From positions 310,001 through 374,000 of the forward strand of contig NZ_NESS01000001.1 in NCBI RefSeq assembly GCF_002128425.1: a stretch of DNA of 64,000 nucleotides, in the 5' to 3' direction. The translations under genes were made by a program, and so were the position numbers. Position 1 is the stretch's first letter. Each line of letters opens with the position of its first letter. The DNA is from Gottfriedia acidiceleris (GTDB taxonomy: Bacteria; Bacillota; Bacilli; Bacillales; Bacillaceae_G). Of the stretch, positions 52,101 through 61,147 are shown piece by piece. A model generated the notes under the pieces. It saw nothing but the letters and a program-made list of their open reading frames with translations, was not told where the DNA came from and searched no databases.

Positions 52101-52337
52101 ATAGTTTAAAATTTTAAGTCAAAAGTAAGAAATCCTTTTTTACCCAAACATTCATGTCGTCAATTTTATAAAAAATTTAACAATTATTTCCGTGAAAATA
52201 TTCTGAGACTTCAGCTTCTATTACAAATCCACTTTGTTGTAATGTGAAGTAGTATGTTGCCTCTATCATCGTCTACTCTTATCCGGTATGAAACAGATTT
52301 TCTATTTATGATCTACTAGTTTTGATAAAATACTTCA

Positions 52338-53606
52338 TTATTCATCTACGCCACACCAATCTAGTAAAGTGTAGGCAATTACCTCTGCACAACGAAATAA
52401 TTCATCCAAATCAATGTATTCATTTGGATAATGTGCAACCTTTGTTTCCCCTGGTCCAAACACAATAGTAGGTATTTGTTTTATTTGTGTAAATAATCCA
52501 CCGTCCGTACCCCATGGAGAGGCTTCTATAATCGGTTCATTTTTATAAACTAATTGATAGGATTTCTTTAGAGATTCCATAAATGGATGCCCAAGATCGA
52601 TACTACCAGGCAACCACCTAGCTCCAAAAAATTCAACCTCGACCGGATTTTCAATAAACCAATCATCAATTAAAGAGAGTGTTTTTAGCCACCTAGTTAT
52701 TTCAAGTTTAGCTTCATCTATTGTTTCATTTGGTGAAACACCTAGCCTTCCTTCAAGAGTAACTAGATCCGAGACAGAGGATGGCCAAGTACCCCCATTT
52801 ATTTTTCCGATATTAATTGGAATTGGAATCGGCACATTTTTGTATAGAGGATCATCTAGTAATCTTGTATTTCGAACTTTTTCTAATTGATTTATATGAT
52901 TTATAACCATTAAACTTTTTTCTATTGCACTAACACCTTCATACCTCGTTCCACCGTGAGCAACTTTTCCTTTTACTTTTACTCGAAACCAAACACTGCC
53001 TTGCTGATTCGGAAATATTTTCATTTTAGTCGGTTCTGGAATAAGGACAGCATCTGCAACGTATCCCCGTAATATTGTTGCTAGCGTACCTGCTCCTCCG
53101 CTTTCTTCATCAATAACACTTTCAAAATAAATATCACCTTTTAAAGGTATATTTAATTTTTTAATTGCCTCAATCGCAAATAATGCAGCGACATTTCCGC
53201 CCTTCATATCTGTAGTTCCCCTGCCATATAAGCGATTTCCTACGATTTCACCGCTATACGGATGGCGTTCCCAACTACTTATTTCACCTTCAGGAACAAC
53301 ATCAATATGTCCATTTAATATAATCGATCTACCATTTCCTGTTCCCTTTAAAATTGCAACTATATTCGGACTGTTTTCAAATGAAGTTCGTTCTGAATTA
53401 AAATAGGATGATTTATTTAATTCCTCAATTGACGGCTCAAAACGGTCAATCACTAATCCAAGATTCTGTAAATAATTTGAGACTATTTTTTGTGCACCAG
53501 CTTCATTTCCTGAAACACTTTTTTCACGAACAAGATTCTGAAGTAATTCAATTGCATTGTTCTTGTTTTTATGAATGTAGTCATTAATCTTTGTTTTTAA
53601 ATCCAA
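52338..53606 (-). CDS. ArgE/DapE-type M20 deacylase (YodQ-like)
   Basis: The protein is 422 residues from a TTG at 53606 with GGGAGTGA upstream. M20 metal motifs are NGHIDVVPEG, GRGTTDMKGG and DEESGGAGT. It hydrolyses an N-acyl amino acid; YodQ of B. subtilis is thought to act on an acetylated beta-amino acid. It is the last gene of a four-gene operon after two CoA-transferase subunits and an aminotransferase. Confidence 0.88.
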   Translation of the reverse strand: MDLKTKINDYIHKNKNNAIELLQNLVREKSVSGNEAGAQKIVSNYLQNLGLVIDRFEPSIEELNKSSYFNSERTSFENSPNIVAILKGTGNGRSIILNGHIDVVPEGEISSWERHPYSGEIVGNRLYGRGTTDMKGGNVAALFAIEAIKKLNIPLKGDIYFESVIDEESGGAGTLATILRGYVADAVLIPEPTKMKIFPNQQGSVWFRVKVKGKVAHGGTRYEGVSAIEKSLMVINHINQLEKVRNTRLLDDPLYKNVPIPIPINIGKINGGTWPSSVSDLVTLEGRLGVSPNETIDEAKLEITRWLKTLSLIDDWFIENPVEVEFFGARWLPGSIDLGHPFMESLKKSYQLVYKNEPIIEASPWGTDGGLFTQIKQIPTIVFGPGETKVAHYPNEYIDLDELFRCAEVIAYTLLDWCGVDE

Positions 53607-53612
53607 TTTTGA

Positions 53613-54296
53613 TCACTCCCAACGATGAACAATAACATTTGGGTTCACAAATAGTGGGGCACCAGTTTTTTCAATCACATCGCTGACTAAATATGGAGAC
53701 ATTACTTCATTTAACCAAAGCTCTCCACTTTCTTTTTTAACTTCAATTACGGCCATTTCAGTAATAATTAAATCCACGCAACTTGGAGATGTAAGAGGAA
53801 GTGTACATTCAGAGACTATTTTGGGGTCACCATTTTTATTGGTATGGTTCATTAAAACAATTACTTTTTTGGATTTTTGAGCTAAGTCCATTGCTCCACC
53901 AATTCCTGGCACTCTTTTACCAGGAACAATCCAATTTGCTAAATCACCATTTTTACTGACTTCGAGAGCACCTAGTACTGTTAAATCTAATAAACCTTTT
54001 CGAATAATCGCAAAGGCTATACTACTATCAAAATAACTGGAACCTGGAATTAGTGTTACAGGTAATCCTGCAGCATTACATAAATTCTCGTCTTCTTCAC
54101 CTTTTTGTGGAGTAGGACCTAAACCTAATACGCCATTTTCTGCATGGAACATAACATGGCAATCATCTGGTAAGTAATTTGGGATGAGTGAAGGAATTCC
54201 GATCCCAAGATTTACAATCATACCGCTCTTTACTTCTTTTGCTGCACGTTTTGCCATCATTTCGCGAGGATTTATTTTTCCCAAACCCACTTCCAA
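53613..54296 (-). CDS. 3-oxoacid CoA-transferase subunit B (YodR-like)
   Basis: The protein is 227 residues. VNLGIGIPSLIPNYL and the catalytic glutamate in HAENGVLGLGP are CoA-transferase beta-subunit hallmarks. The TTG at 54296 overlaps subunit A; GTG at 54290 is a possible alternative. It forms an enzyme with subunit A that moves CoA onto a keto or other acid released in the pathway. Confidence 0.92.
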   Translation of the reverse strand: MEVGLGKINPREMMAKRAAKEVKSGMIVNLGIGIPSLIPNYLPDDCHVMFHAENGVLGLGPTPQKGEEDENLCNAAGLPVTLIPGSSYFDSSIAFAIIRKGLLDLTVLGALEVSKNGDLANWIVPGKRVPGIGGAMDLAQKSKKVIVLMNHTNKNGDPKIVSECTLPLTSPSCVDLIITEMAVIEVKKESGELWLNEVMSPYLVSDVIEKTGAPLFVNPNVIVHRWE

Positions 54297-54967
54297 TTCA
54301 CCCCTTCCGATTGAACGATGTGATTAACGAAAGCGCCAGGTACAATAATTTCTTCAGGTTCTAATGCTCCTAAAGGAACAATTTCATCAACTTCTGCGAT
54401 TGTGATTTTTCCAGCCATTGCTACATAAGGATTTGTATTGCGGGCACTTTTATCAAACACTAAATTCCCAAACGGGTCTGCTTTTTTCGCATAAACAATT
54501 GAAACATCTGAAATGAGGGGAGTTTCAACTAAATACTCTTTACCAAATACATTTACTCTCTGTTTATCAACATCAATTACACTATCAATCCCAATATCTA
54601 CTAAAACGCCACCTAATCCAACGCCACCCGCTCGAATCCGTTCGATAAACGTACCTTGAGGGCTGAACTCAATTTCAAGCGTACCATCTGTCATTTGTTT
54701 TCCCGCATTCGGATTTGACCCAATATGCGAAGTAATCATTTTTTTCACTCTTTTAGCCGTCACTAATTGACCGATCCCCACATCAGGAAACCCTGTGTCA
54801 TTTCCAATTAAAATAAGATCTTTAACATCCTTTTCTAAAATGCCCTTTATTAATGTTGGTGGGTTACCGATTCCGCCAAACCCACCAAACATTAACACCA
54901 TTTCATCTTTAAAATAAAGCAGAGCTTCTTCAATACTAATGATTTTCCCGAAAGTATTGATTGCCAT
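54272..54967 (-). CDS. 3-oxoacid CoA-transferase subunit A (YodS-like)
   Basis: The protein is 231 residues. The start has LMFGGFGGIGNPPTLI, the alpha-subunit glycine loop, and EFSPQGTFIERIRAGGVGLGG follows. It overlaps subunit B by 25 bases and meets the aminotransferase stop exactly, indicating one transcript. AAAGGAGATC precedes the ATG. Confidence 0.92.
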   Translation of the reverse strand: MAINTFGKIISIEEALLYFKDEMVLMFGGFGGIGNPPTLIKGILEKDVKDLILIGNDTGFPDVGIGQLVTAKRVKKMITSHIGSNPNAGKQMTDGTLEIEFSPQGTFIERIRAGGVGLGGVLVDIGIDSVIDVDKQRVNVFGKEYLVETPLISDVSIVYAKKADPFGNLVFDKSARNTNPYVAMAGKITIAEVDEIVPLGALEPEEIIVPGAFVNHIVQSEGVNWKWVWEK

Positions 54968-56295
54968 TATTCGATCTCCTTTGCTTCTTGATTTAGCTCT
55001 TTAAACACTTCTCTCAATAAAGTTAGCAACTCATCTACTTGTGCATCAGTAATGACTAAAGGAGGAGAAAGCAAGAAACTATTTTCAGATCTTCCATATG
55101 GGCCACTAACGGATGGATAGAGTAATAATCCATGCTTTTTTGCAATCTCAATTACACGATTTGTTACACTTTTACAATCAAAGAAATCTTCCTTTATTTC
55201 TATACCTATAAGTAGTCCTTCACCCCTGACATCGAATATAAAAGGATACTCTTTCTGCCATTCTCCTAGTTTTAATTTAATCTTTTCACCTTGTATTTTA
55301 GAATTTTGTACTAATCTATTTTTTTCTACATAGTTTAAAACGGCTAAAGCTATACTTGCAGAGAGAGGATTTGCACTAAACGTATGTCCACTCATAACAA
55401 GTCGACTGCCTTCTAAAATAGGTTGCATTACTCGATCACTTGCAATCGCAACAGCAATTGGCGTATAACCAGCCGCCAATCCCTTACCAAGGACTAATAA
55501 ATCGGGGACACAATTCCAATGATTTATACCGAACATTTCACCAGTTCTACCTATTCCCGTCATTACTTCGTCCGCAATAAATAGTACATCGTGTTTATCA
55601 CAAATTTCTTTAATTTTTTCATAATATCCTTTTGGGGGAGTTAATGCAGCTCCTGCCGCACCAACAATAGGTTCAGCTATAAATGCCGCTACATTTTCAG
55701 AACCTAATTTTTGAATTGTACGATCAAGTGCAGTTGCACAAAGTAAACCACAATTTCTAGGCTCTAATTCAAATGGGCACCTTTTACAATACGGCGCTTC
55801 AACCATTGGATAATCCTCTAGTAAACTAGTAAACCGTTTCCTCCTTAAAGGATGTCCTGACATAGATAAGGATCCAATCGTGATGCCATGATAGCTCATG
55901 CTTCTTGATATAATTTTCGTTTTCGTATGAATTCCTCTTTCTTGGAAATGCTGAATTGCCATTTTCATAGCTGTTTCAGTTGCTTCAGTCCCACTATTAA
56001 CAAAAAAACTCCAGTTTAAATCTCCAGGTGCTAGCTGACCTATTTTTTCAGCTAATTTTTCTGCCGCCTCACTCGTAAACTGTGATCTAAAAACAAACGC
56101 CACTTTAGAGGCCTGCTTTACCATGTCATCAATTATTTCCTTTACACCATGACCGATACTTGCCGCAACTGCACCCGAAGAACCATCAATGTATTTCTTT
56201 CCTTGCTTGTCCCATAGGTAGATAGTTTCTCCTCGATCTATTGTTGGATAACTTTCACCTACAAGCGGTTTTATTAAATAATCTCTTTTGGTCAT
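54967..56295 (-). CDS. class III PLP-dependent aminotransferase (YodT-like)
   Basis: The protein is 442 residues. Class III marks are FFVNSGTEATETAMKMA, ADEVMTGIGRTG, and LLVLGKGLAAGYTPIAV with the PLP lysine. A CxxC-like cluster (PYCKRCPFELEPRNCGLLC) sits mid-protein. It probably transaminates an omega- or beta-amino group. It heads an operon with CoA-transferase A and B and an M20 deacylase, the same set as B. subtilis yodT-S-R-Q, but without kamA or yodP here. Confidence 0.9.
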   Translation of the reverse strand: MTKRDYLIKPLVGESYPTIDRGETIYLWDKQGKKYIDGSSGAVAASIGHGVKEIIDDMVKQASKVAFVFRSQFTSEAAEKLAEKIGQLAPGDLNWSFFVNSGTEATETAMKMAIQHFQERGIHTKTKIISRSMSYHGITIGSLSMSGHPLRRKRFTSLLEDYPMVEAPYCKRCPFELEPRNCGLLCATALDRTIQKLGSENVAAFIAEPIVGAAGAALTPPKGYYEKIKEICDKHDVLFIADEVMTGIGRTGEMFGINHWNCVPDLLVLGKGLAAGYTPIAVAIASDRVMQPILEGSRLVMSGHTFSANPLSASIALAVLNYVEKNRLVQNSKIQGEKIKLKLGEWQKEYPFIFDVRGEGLLIGIEIKEDFFDCKSVTNRVIEIAKKHGLLLYPSVSGPYGRSENSFLLSPPLVITDAQVDELLTLLREVFKELNQEAKEIE

Positions 56296-56470
56296 ACTAC
56301 CCCACCATCTTTCACTGAAATCTCATTAATATATATATAGTTGAAAGCCCGTGAAGTTAGACTAATGAAAAAACAATAGGATTTACTTCGGATAAAATCA
56401 TGAGGTGTATAGATTAAACATTAAAAAAATAAATAAGCAAAAAACTGCTAAATTTACGTTGATGCAACTG

Positions 56471-56496
56471 AAAAAGACCACAAAAATGTGGCCTAC
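56471..56496 (-). terminator. terminator of the 119-codon gene
   Basis: GGCCAC pairs with GTGGTC around ATTTTT, followed by CTTTTT on the minus strand. Confidence 0.7.
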
Positions 56497-56502
56497 TTTT
56501 CT

Positions 56503-56537
56503 TAATGTATCGAACGCATTGAGTTAGTTGAATTAAA
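56503..56537. repeat. array repeat copy a
   Basis: A diverged copy of the palindromic motif that recurs four more times to 58.9 kb. It holds GAGTTAGTTGAATTAAAAAT and weakly matches the left arm. It lies 24 bases past the stop of the 119-codon gene. Confidence 0.5.
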
Positions 56538-56560
56538 AATTTAAAATAGCATTACAAATA

Positions 56561-56920
56561 TTAGTACCAACCAAAACCTAGGATGCCAACTTCCAATCTA
56601 CTCTCATTCCATTCTAAAATCCCTTCTCCTACTCCAACACCTTGTTCTATCATTTCTTTTTTATAAAACTTCATAATTTTGTTACGTTTAACGTTATCTT
56701 CAGGTAATTCAACAATTAAGGATTGAGCGTATGGTCCACCTTCATTTTTAAATCGTTCTTTTTCATCTAAAATCCCGACTACATTCACCTTTACTGCACC
56801 AAGTTCATAAAGTTTTTCAACAAAACTAATTGCATTAATTGTTTCACCAAATCTATTAGTTGCAAATGCAGACGGGTTATTATTTCTTCTAAGCCATTCT
56901 AGTGCTTCAAATATTTTCAT
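56561..56920 (-). CDS. hypothetical protein, 119 residues (array gene 1)
   Basis: A soluble alpha/beta protein starting MKIFEALEWLRRNNNPS and ending LEVGILGFGWY. No family is recognised. AAGGTGGAATG-type ribosome binding precedes the ATG. It is flanked on both sides by copies of the recurring palindrome. Confidence 0.65.
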   Translation of the reverse strand: MKIFEALEWLRRNNNPSAFATNRFGETINAISFVEKLYELGAVKVNVVGILDEKERFKNEGGPYAQSLIVELPEDNVKRNKIMKFYKKEMIEQGVGVGEGILEWNESRLEVGILGFGWY

Positions 56921-56996
56921 TTATATCATTCCACCTTTTGTGATTTACACGTTTAAGTTATGACTTTGATATGAAATAACAATCTATACCTCAAAT

Positions 56997-57030
56997 GTTA
57001 CTAAAGCAATGAGTTAGTTCAATAAGAAAT
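56997..57030. repeat. array repeat copy b
   Basis: ACTAAAGCAATGAGTTAGTTC then AATAAGAAAT; the right half matches copy c nearly exactly. It lies 13 bases past the stop of gene 2 and 77 bases before the start of gene 1. Confidence 0.7.
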
Positions 57031-57042
57031 CCTATTAAATTA

Positions 57043-57363
57043 CTAAAAATATTTATAAAAAAACTTTTTTGATGCTTCGTCTAATTTTCTCAGTAAAAGT
57101 TCTTTGCATCGTTCATCATCTTTTAATAATGAGTCTACAAATGGTTGATTTTTAAGCATTCCTTGAACTCGTGAGTTTCTTGAAATTATTTTTTTATTTT
57201 TATCATCTTCCAATAAAGCTGAAAACCAAGGCAAATATGATAGCAAATTGATATTCTGCTTCATTCTTTCATTTTGCTGCATATTAAACACCTTATAGGT
57301 GGAGGAAGCAGGTGTTAACATATCCCCAATAACATCTAATATAAATTCTAAAATAATACTCAT
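57043..57363 (-). CDS. hypothetical protein, 106 residues (array gene 2)
   Basis: It starts MSIILEFILDVIGDML, a short hydrophobic helix, then a charged helical body with SYLPWFSALLEDD and KLDEASKKFFYKYF. No family is recognised. AAGGAGATTT precedes the ATG. It is bounded by repeat copies b and c. Confidence 0.6.
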   Translation of the reverse strand: MSIILEFILDVIGDMLTPASSTYKVFNMQQNERMKQNINLLSYLPWFSALLEDDKNKKIISRNSRVQGMLKNQPFVDSLLKDDERCKELLLRKLDEASKKFFYKYF

Positions 57364-57447
57364 CTATTCCAAAATCTCCTTATACTATTTTTAATTTATA
57401 ATAGATTTAATAACTGATAGGAACCGATATTCCACTGTGTTTGCTCT

Positions 57448-57481
57448 AAAACTAAAGAATTCCATTAGTTCAATAAGGAAT
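57448..57481. repeat. array repeat copy c
   Basis: ACTAAAGAATTCCATTAGTT then CAATAAGGAAT, preceded by GCTCT as in copies d and e. It lies 9 bases past the stop of gene 3. Confidence 0.7.
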
Positions 57482-57489
57482 AATATGTT

Positions 57490-58389
57490 TCATTTGTAAG
57501 CAGATAAAAATTTATCTTCCAACTCATTAAAAGTTAAACCTGTTGTTTTTTCAAAACTTTTTCCAAAATTTCCTGATGAGTTTGTTGAATTAATTATTTT
57601 TTTTAAAACTCCTTCTCCATAATTAGCTACGAGGAATTTTATTGCAAAGTAACTCTGCATATATACATTAGTCCCATCTTGAAATCTTGCGGTTTGCCAT
57701 TTTTCGTCATTAACTAATTGTTCAAAAGATACTACTTTGAAATTTGAAGGTTCTACTATTGTTTTATCATTACCGATATATTCAGAGATACCTTCGTTAA
57801 ACCATAATGGATAAGCCGAAGCACCAGCTTTTGTACCTACTACCTTTCGACTAAATATATAATGGGTGTACTCGTGCAAAATAGATTTTTGAAAGAAATA
57901 TAATGGAGTTTCCTTTCTTTCTAAAATCGCTTCTTTATTGTCAAACTTTATTGCTAATAATTTGTCAAAATCGGAATAAATCCCCGACACATCAACAAGC
58001 CCACTTAACTCCTGCATTTCTTTCTTATCTTTAAATACGATTAGATCAACAGGTTTTACTTCTACTGTTCCAAATACTTCTTTATTTTTATTTATCGCCC
58101 AATTTAACGCTTCCTTCGTAATTGGAATAAGTTCTGAAAAATCATTTGGATAGTAAATAGTAACATTATGAAATTTTTCTTTTAATCTAGTTTCTTTAAA
58201 CTCCTTTTCATTTTTACCCTCAAAATTCGCAGTCAGAAACATTTTAATTGATTGAACAAATGGTAATTTTTCTTGAGCTTTGTTCTCTAAAGTTTTATGA
58301 ACATACATACCCAAGCCAATTACAAATAAAAATACAATAAATAATATACTAGATAAAGTTATACCGAAAATTTTAATAAATCTTTTCAT
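57490..58389 (-). CDS. gluzincin-type zinc metalloprotease (array gene 3)
   Basis: The protein is 299 residues from the ATG at 58389 (GCGAGG upstream). One N-terminal transmembrane helix (about 8-30) is followed by an external domain. The zinc site is HEYTH (HEXXH) and the third ligand is in NEGISEY, 30-odd residues later, as in the peptidase MA-like/M1 clan. It is probably anchored facing outwards and cuts an unknown substrate. It is bounded by repeat copies c and d. Confidence 0.82.
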   Translation of the reverse strand: MKRFIKIFGITLSSILFIVFLFVIGLGMYVHKTLENKAQEKLPFVQSIKMFLTANFEGKNEKEFKETRLKEKFHNVTIYYPNDFSELIPITKEALNWAINKNKEVFGTVEVKPVDLIVFKDKKEMQELSGLVDVSGIYSDFDKLLAIKFDNKEAILERKETPLYFFQKSILHEYTHYIFSRKVVGTKAGASAYPLWFNEGISEYIGNDKTIVEPSNFKVVSFEQLVNDEKWQTARFQDGTNVYMQSYFAIKFLVANYGEGVLKKIINSTNSSGNFGKSFEKTTGLTFNELEDKFLSAYK

Positions 58390-58520
58390 CTTGCTAAACC
58401 TCGCTAGTTTCAATGATATTAGAAATAATAATTGTAAGAATATTCCCATTTTATCATTAAATTTAAATAACCTGCACTAGATTCTAGTTAATTAAACCAA
58501 ATTGTCAAGCTCTTACTTAT

Positions 58521-58553
58521 GCAACTAAACTGTTTATTAGTGCAATAAAAAAT
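58521..58553. repeat. array repeat copy d
   Basis: ACTAAACTGTTTATTAGTGC then AATAAAAAAT, with GCTCTTA some 15 bases before it. It lies about 40 bases past the stop of gene 4. Confidence 0.65.
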
Positions 58554-58593
58554 GACTTACAAATCGTCGATCATGTTGTTCAACTTAATAAGG

Positions 58594-58812
58594 TTAAGAA
58601 GGTTTAAAATAAAAATTCCTAACAAAAATAGATATGCTATGTAATAAAGTGGAAAAAAAGAAAGCACCTAACAATAGTGAAAGATAGTGGAATTTGGATG
58701 CAAAATGATAGTCATTCCCTATGCTTAAAAAGTATAAGAGTAAAACAATGATGAAGTAAGTAAAAACGAATGCCTTAGATAATAAAAATTGTTTCAATGT
58801 CATCTTTTTCAT
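58594..58812 (-). CDS. small two-helix membrane protein (array gene 4)
   Basis: The protein is 72 residues with two transmembrane helices (about 12-31 and 42-64) and a basic end (FVRNFYFKPS). AGGAGG precedes the ATG. No family is recognised. It is bounded by repeat copies d and e. Confidence 0.62.
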   Translation of the reverse strand: MKKMTLKQFLLSKAFVFTYFIIVLLLYFLSIGNDYHFASKFHYLSLLLGAFFFSTLLHSISIFVRNFYFKPS

Positions 58813-58895
58813 ATATACAACCTCCTATCAAACTACTTACTGGACAAATTAATTTTACCATATACTGGAAATTCCGACTTTTTTTTGAAGGCTCT

Positions 58896-58926
58896 TATTA
58901 AACTAAGAATGCATTAGTTTAAAAAC
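58896..58926. repeat. array repeat copy e
   Basis: TTATTAAACTAAGAATGCATTAGTTTAA: the arms TTAAACTAA and TTAGTTTAA are perfectly inverted around GAATGCA. It is the best palindrome of the five and is preceded by GGCTC. It lies 84 bases before the start of gene 4. Confidence 0.7.
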
Positions 58927-58960
58927 AAAACCTACATTCCACTTTAACTCAATCTTAAAT

Positions 58961-59003
58961 AAAAAAGAGCTAAAAGAAAATTCCTCTCTTAGCTCTTTTT
59001 TCT
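58961..59003 (-). terminator. terminator after yqjQ
   Basis: AAAAAAGAGCTAA pairs perfectly with TTAGCTCTTTTTT across a loop rich in A and CT. Confidence 0.9.
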
Positions 59004-59038
59004 ATAATCATCTAAGCCATCTCTATGAACAGCTTTTG

Positions 59039-59827
59039 TCATTTTTTATTTCCAAATTTCATCATAAAATAATAACTAACCCTAGGGAATACAGAGTAAA
59101 GTTTTGCTCCAAATCCCATCCAGGAAGGTAAATCAATTTCATGTACATTATTTCCAATTAAAGAAATAACCTTTGAAGCAACTTTTTCAGGGTCCAGCAT
59201 CATTTTACGAACGGACTTAGCATACGAACCTGATTCATCTGCTATTTCAAAAAACGGTGTATCCATCGGACCTGGATTTACATTCGTAATATAGATACCA
59301 TCTTTTTCAACTTCCTGTCTCAATGCATTACTGAATCCTAGCACTGCATGCTTAGAACCTGCATATGCTGCAGCCTTCGAAGTTGCAATCTTACCAGCTA
59401 TAGAAGCGATATTAATAATATGTCCCTTCCCTTTTAGCTTCATAGACGTAAGGGCAAGCTTTGAACAAATCATGACTCCAAATACATTCACATCAAACAT
59501 TTGCTTCATATCTTGAAGTGACATTTGTTCAACTGTTTGAAATAGACCATACCCTGCATTATTTATTAAAACATCAATACCATCAAATTGCTCTTCGATT
59601 TGCTGAAATGCATCGTATACTGCATTTTCATCTGTCACATCTACAACAAAATAATGACATTTAACTGGAAAATCTTCTTGTATTTTTGCCTTTAAGTTTT
59701 TTAGCTCTGTTTCTCTTCTAGCAATTAAGACGATATTAGCGCCTTCCTTTGCTGATGATAAAGCTAAATCTTTACCAAGACCACTCGAAGCACCTGTTAT
59801 TACTACCGTTTGGTTACTTAACCTCAA
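59039..59827 (-). CDS. yqjQ: SDR family oxidoreductase (YqjQ)
   Basis: The protein is 262 residues from a TTG behind GAGGTGG. The NAD(P) motif is TGASSGLGKDL (about 11-21), the structural NNAGYG follows, and the catalytic YxxxK is YAGSKHA with Ser in SIAGK. It is a classical SDR of the DltE/YqjQ type; substrate unknown. It follows the yqjP gene by 15 bases. The yqjQ-yqjP pair next to proI matches the B. subtilis gene order. Confidence 0.9.
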   Translation of the reverse strand: MRLSNQTVVITGASSGLGKDLALSSAKEGANIVLIARRETELKNLKAKIQEDFPVKCHYFVVDVTDENAVYDAFQQIEEQFDGIDVLINNAGYGLFQTVEQMSLQDMKQMFDVNVFGVMICSKLALTSMKLKGKGHIINIASIAGKIATSKAAAYAGSKHAVLGFSNALRQEVEKDGIYITNVNPGPMDTPFFEIADESGSYAKSVRKMMLDPEKVASKVISLIGNNVHEIDLPSWMGFGAKLYSVFPRVSYYFMMKFGNKK

Positions 59828-59842
59828 AAATTTCCACCTCTA

Positions 59843-60823
59843 TTATTGACTGACTGAATGCTCATTCGTTTTATACTCAAGTATACCATCATTTCGTTCA
59901 TTTAAACTAATAAAACCTAAGTTTTCCAGATAGTCTAATTGACCAATTGTTTCAGATAAAGTAAGAGAAAGTTGTTTTTGATAAACCTTTGGAAATAACA
60001 TTTGGCAAACTTCATATGCAGTTAACGGTTGTTGTTTTATCATTTCATATACCTTTTCAGCTCTAGCCTTTTGCTTTTCTAGTCTAGTTTTTACTAGCCC
60101 TTTAATATCTGTAACTGGTTCGCCGTGTCCAGTATATAATTTAGTAATCGGAAGCTCTGCAATTCTTTGTAAAGAGTGATTGTATTGAAGTAATGGCCTT
60201 ACGCGCTCGGTTTCACCATTCAATGGAGGCTCGATGATAGGGTTTGACGAAACCTTATCTAGTAATAAATCTCCTCCAATTGCAATGCCATCATCTTCAC
60301 TAAATAAAAAAATGTGAGATGTTGCATGACCAGGTGTGTACAATACTTTCAACCCAAAAATACTATCAATTATATCGCCTTCATCTATAATATGAGTTAA
60401 TGAACGCTTACTAGTATATGGCATTTGCTCGGTCGTACGCGGCATTCTTTTCACATACTCCTCTGGAACGCCGTATAATATTGCATTTTCAATAAAAAAC
60501 TCATTATAGTAATTTAAAAATGATTGTTCTTGATTTAAATACGGAATATTTCGTTCATGGCCTAAAATTTTTACATCCTCATTAAACTCTTCTAATAATC
60601 CTGCATGGTCCGGATGATGATGAGTCAAAATGACTTGTTCAATATCTTCTAATTTATAACCTATTTTATCTAATTCACCTTTAAGTGCATCTAATGTATC
60701 TGGTGTATTTGTTCCCGTATCAATTAATGTCAATAAATCTCCTTCAACTAAAAAAACATTTACCGTATTCATAGCATAAGGTACCGGGAGTGTAATTTGG
60801 TAAATCTTATCCTCAGGGATCAT
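59843..60823 (-). CDS. yqjP: MBL fold metallo-hydrolase (YqjP)
   Basis: The protein is 326 residues. Metal motifs are THHHPDHAG, TPGHATSH, IGGDLLLD and TGHGEPV. The C-terminal winged-helix-like tail (KQQPLTAYEVCQMLFP) is seen in the LACTB2/YqjP branch. The substrate is unknown. AAGGAGGAATT precedes the ATG. It is the first gene of the yqjP-yqjQ unit, divergent from proI. Confidence 0.9.
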   Translation of the reverse strand: MIPEDKIYQITLPVPYAMNTVNVFLVEGDLLTLIDTGTNTPDTLDALKGELDKIGYKLEDIEQVILTHHHPDHAGLLEEFNEDVKILGHERNIPYLNQEQSFLNYYNEFFIENAILYGVPEEYVKRMPRTTEQMPYTSKRSLTHIIDEGDIIDSIFGLKVLYTPGHATSHIFLFSEDDGIAIGGDLLLDKVSSNPIIEPPLNGETERVRPLLQYNHSLQRIAELPITKLYTGHGEPVTDIKGLVKTRLEKQKARAEKVYEMIKQQPLTAYEVCQMLFPKVYQKQLSLTLSETIGQLDYLENLGFISLNERNDGILEYKTNEHSVSQ

Positions 60824-61147
60824 GTTAATTCCTCCTTATCTGAATCTTCTTACATTTAATTCTAATATACATTTAAAAAAATACAAACAAAGATGTATTA
60901 GAATTTTACATAAAGGTAAAATCAAAATCAAAAAGTGGAGCTGACAGAGGGATCGGAAAAGATATTAAAAGTTACAAAACTAAAAAAAATTTCCCAATTA
61001 CTTCTTTTCTTGGTAATTTTTTGCCTGTAATTAAAAATTATTTAAAAATATTTTTAATAAAATAAATAAAAGCAATATGTCAACAAGGAATATAGCATTT
61101 ATTTCTCTAATATAAATATCTATTACAATATAGGTGAGGTGAATGTA
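60824..61147. other. divergent intergenic region, no gene seen
   Basis: AT-rich spacer between yqjP and proI. A minus-strand TTGACA near 61077-61082 with a T/A-rich -10 region 17 bases on could drive yqjP from a distance. No hairpin or repeat of note was found. Confidence 0.4.
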
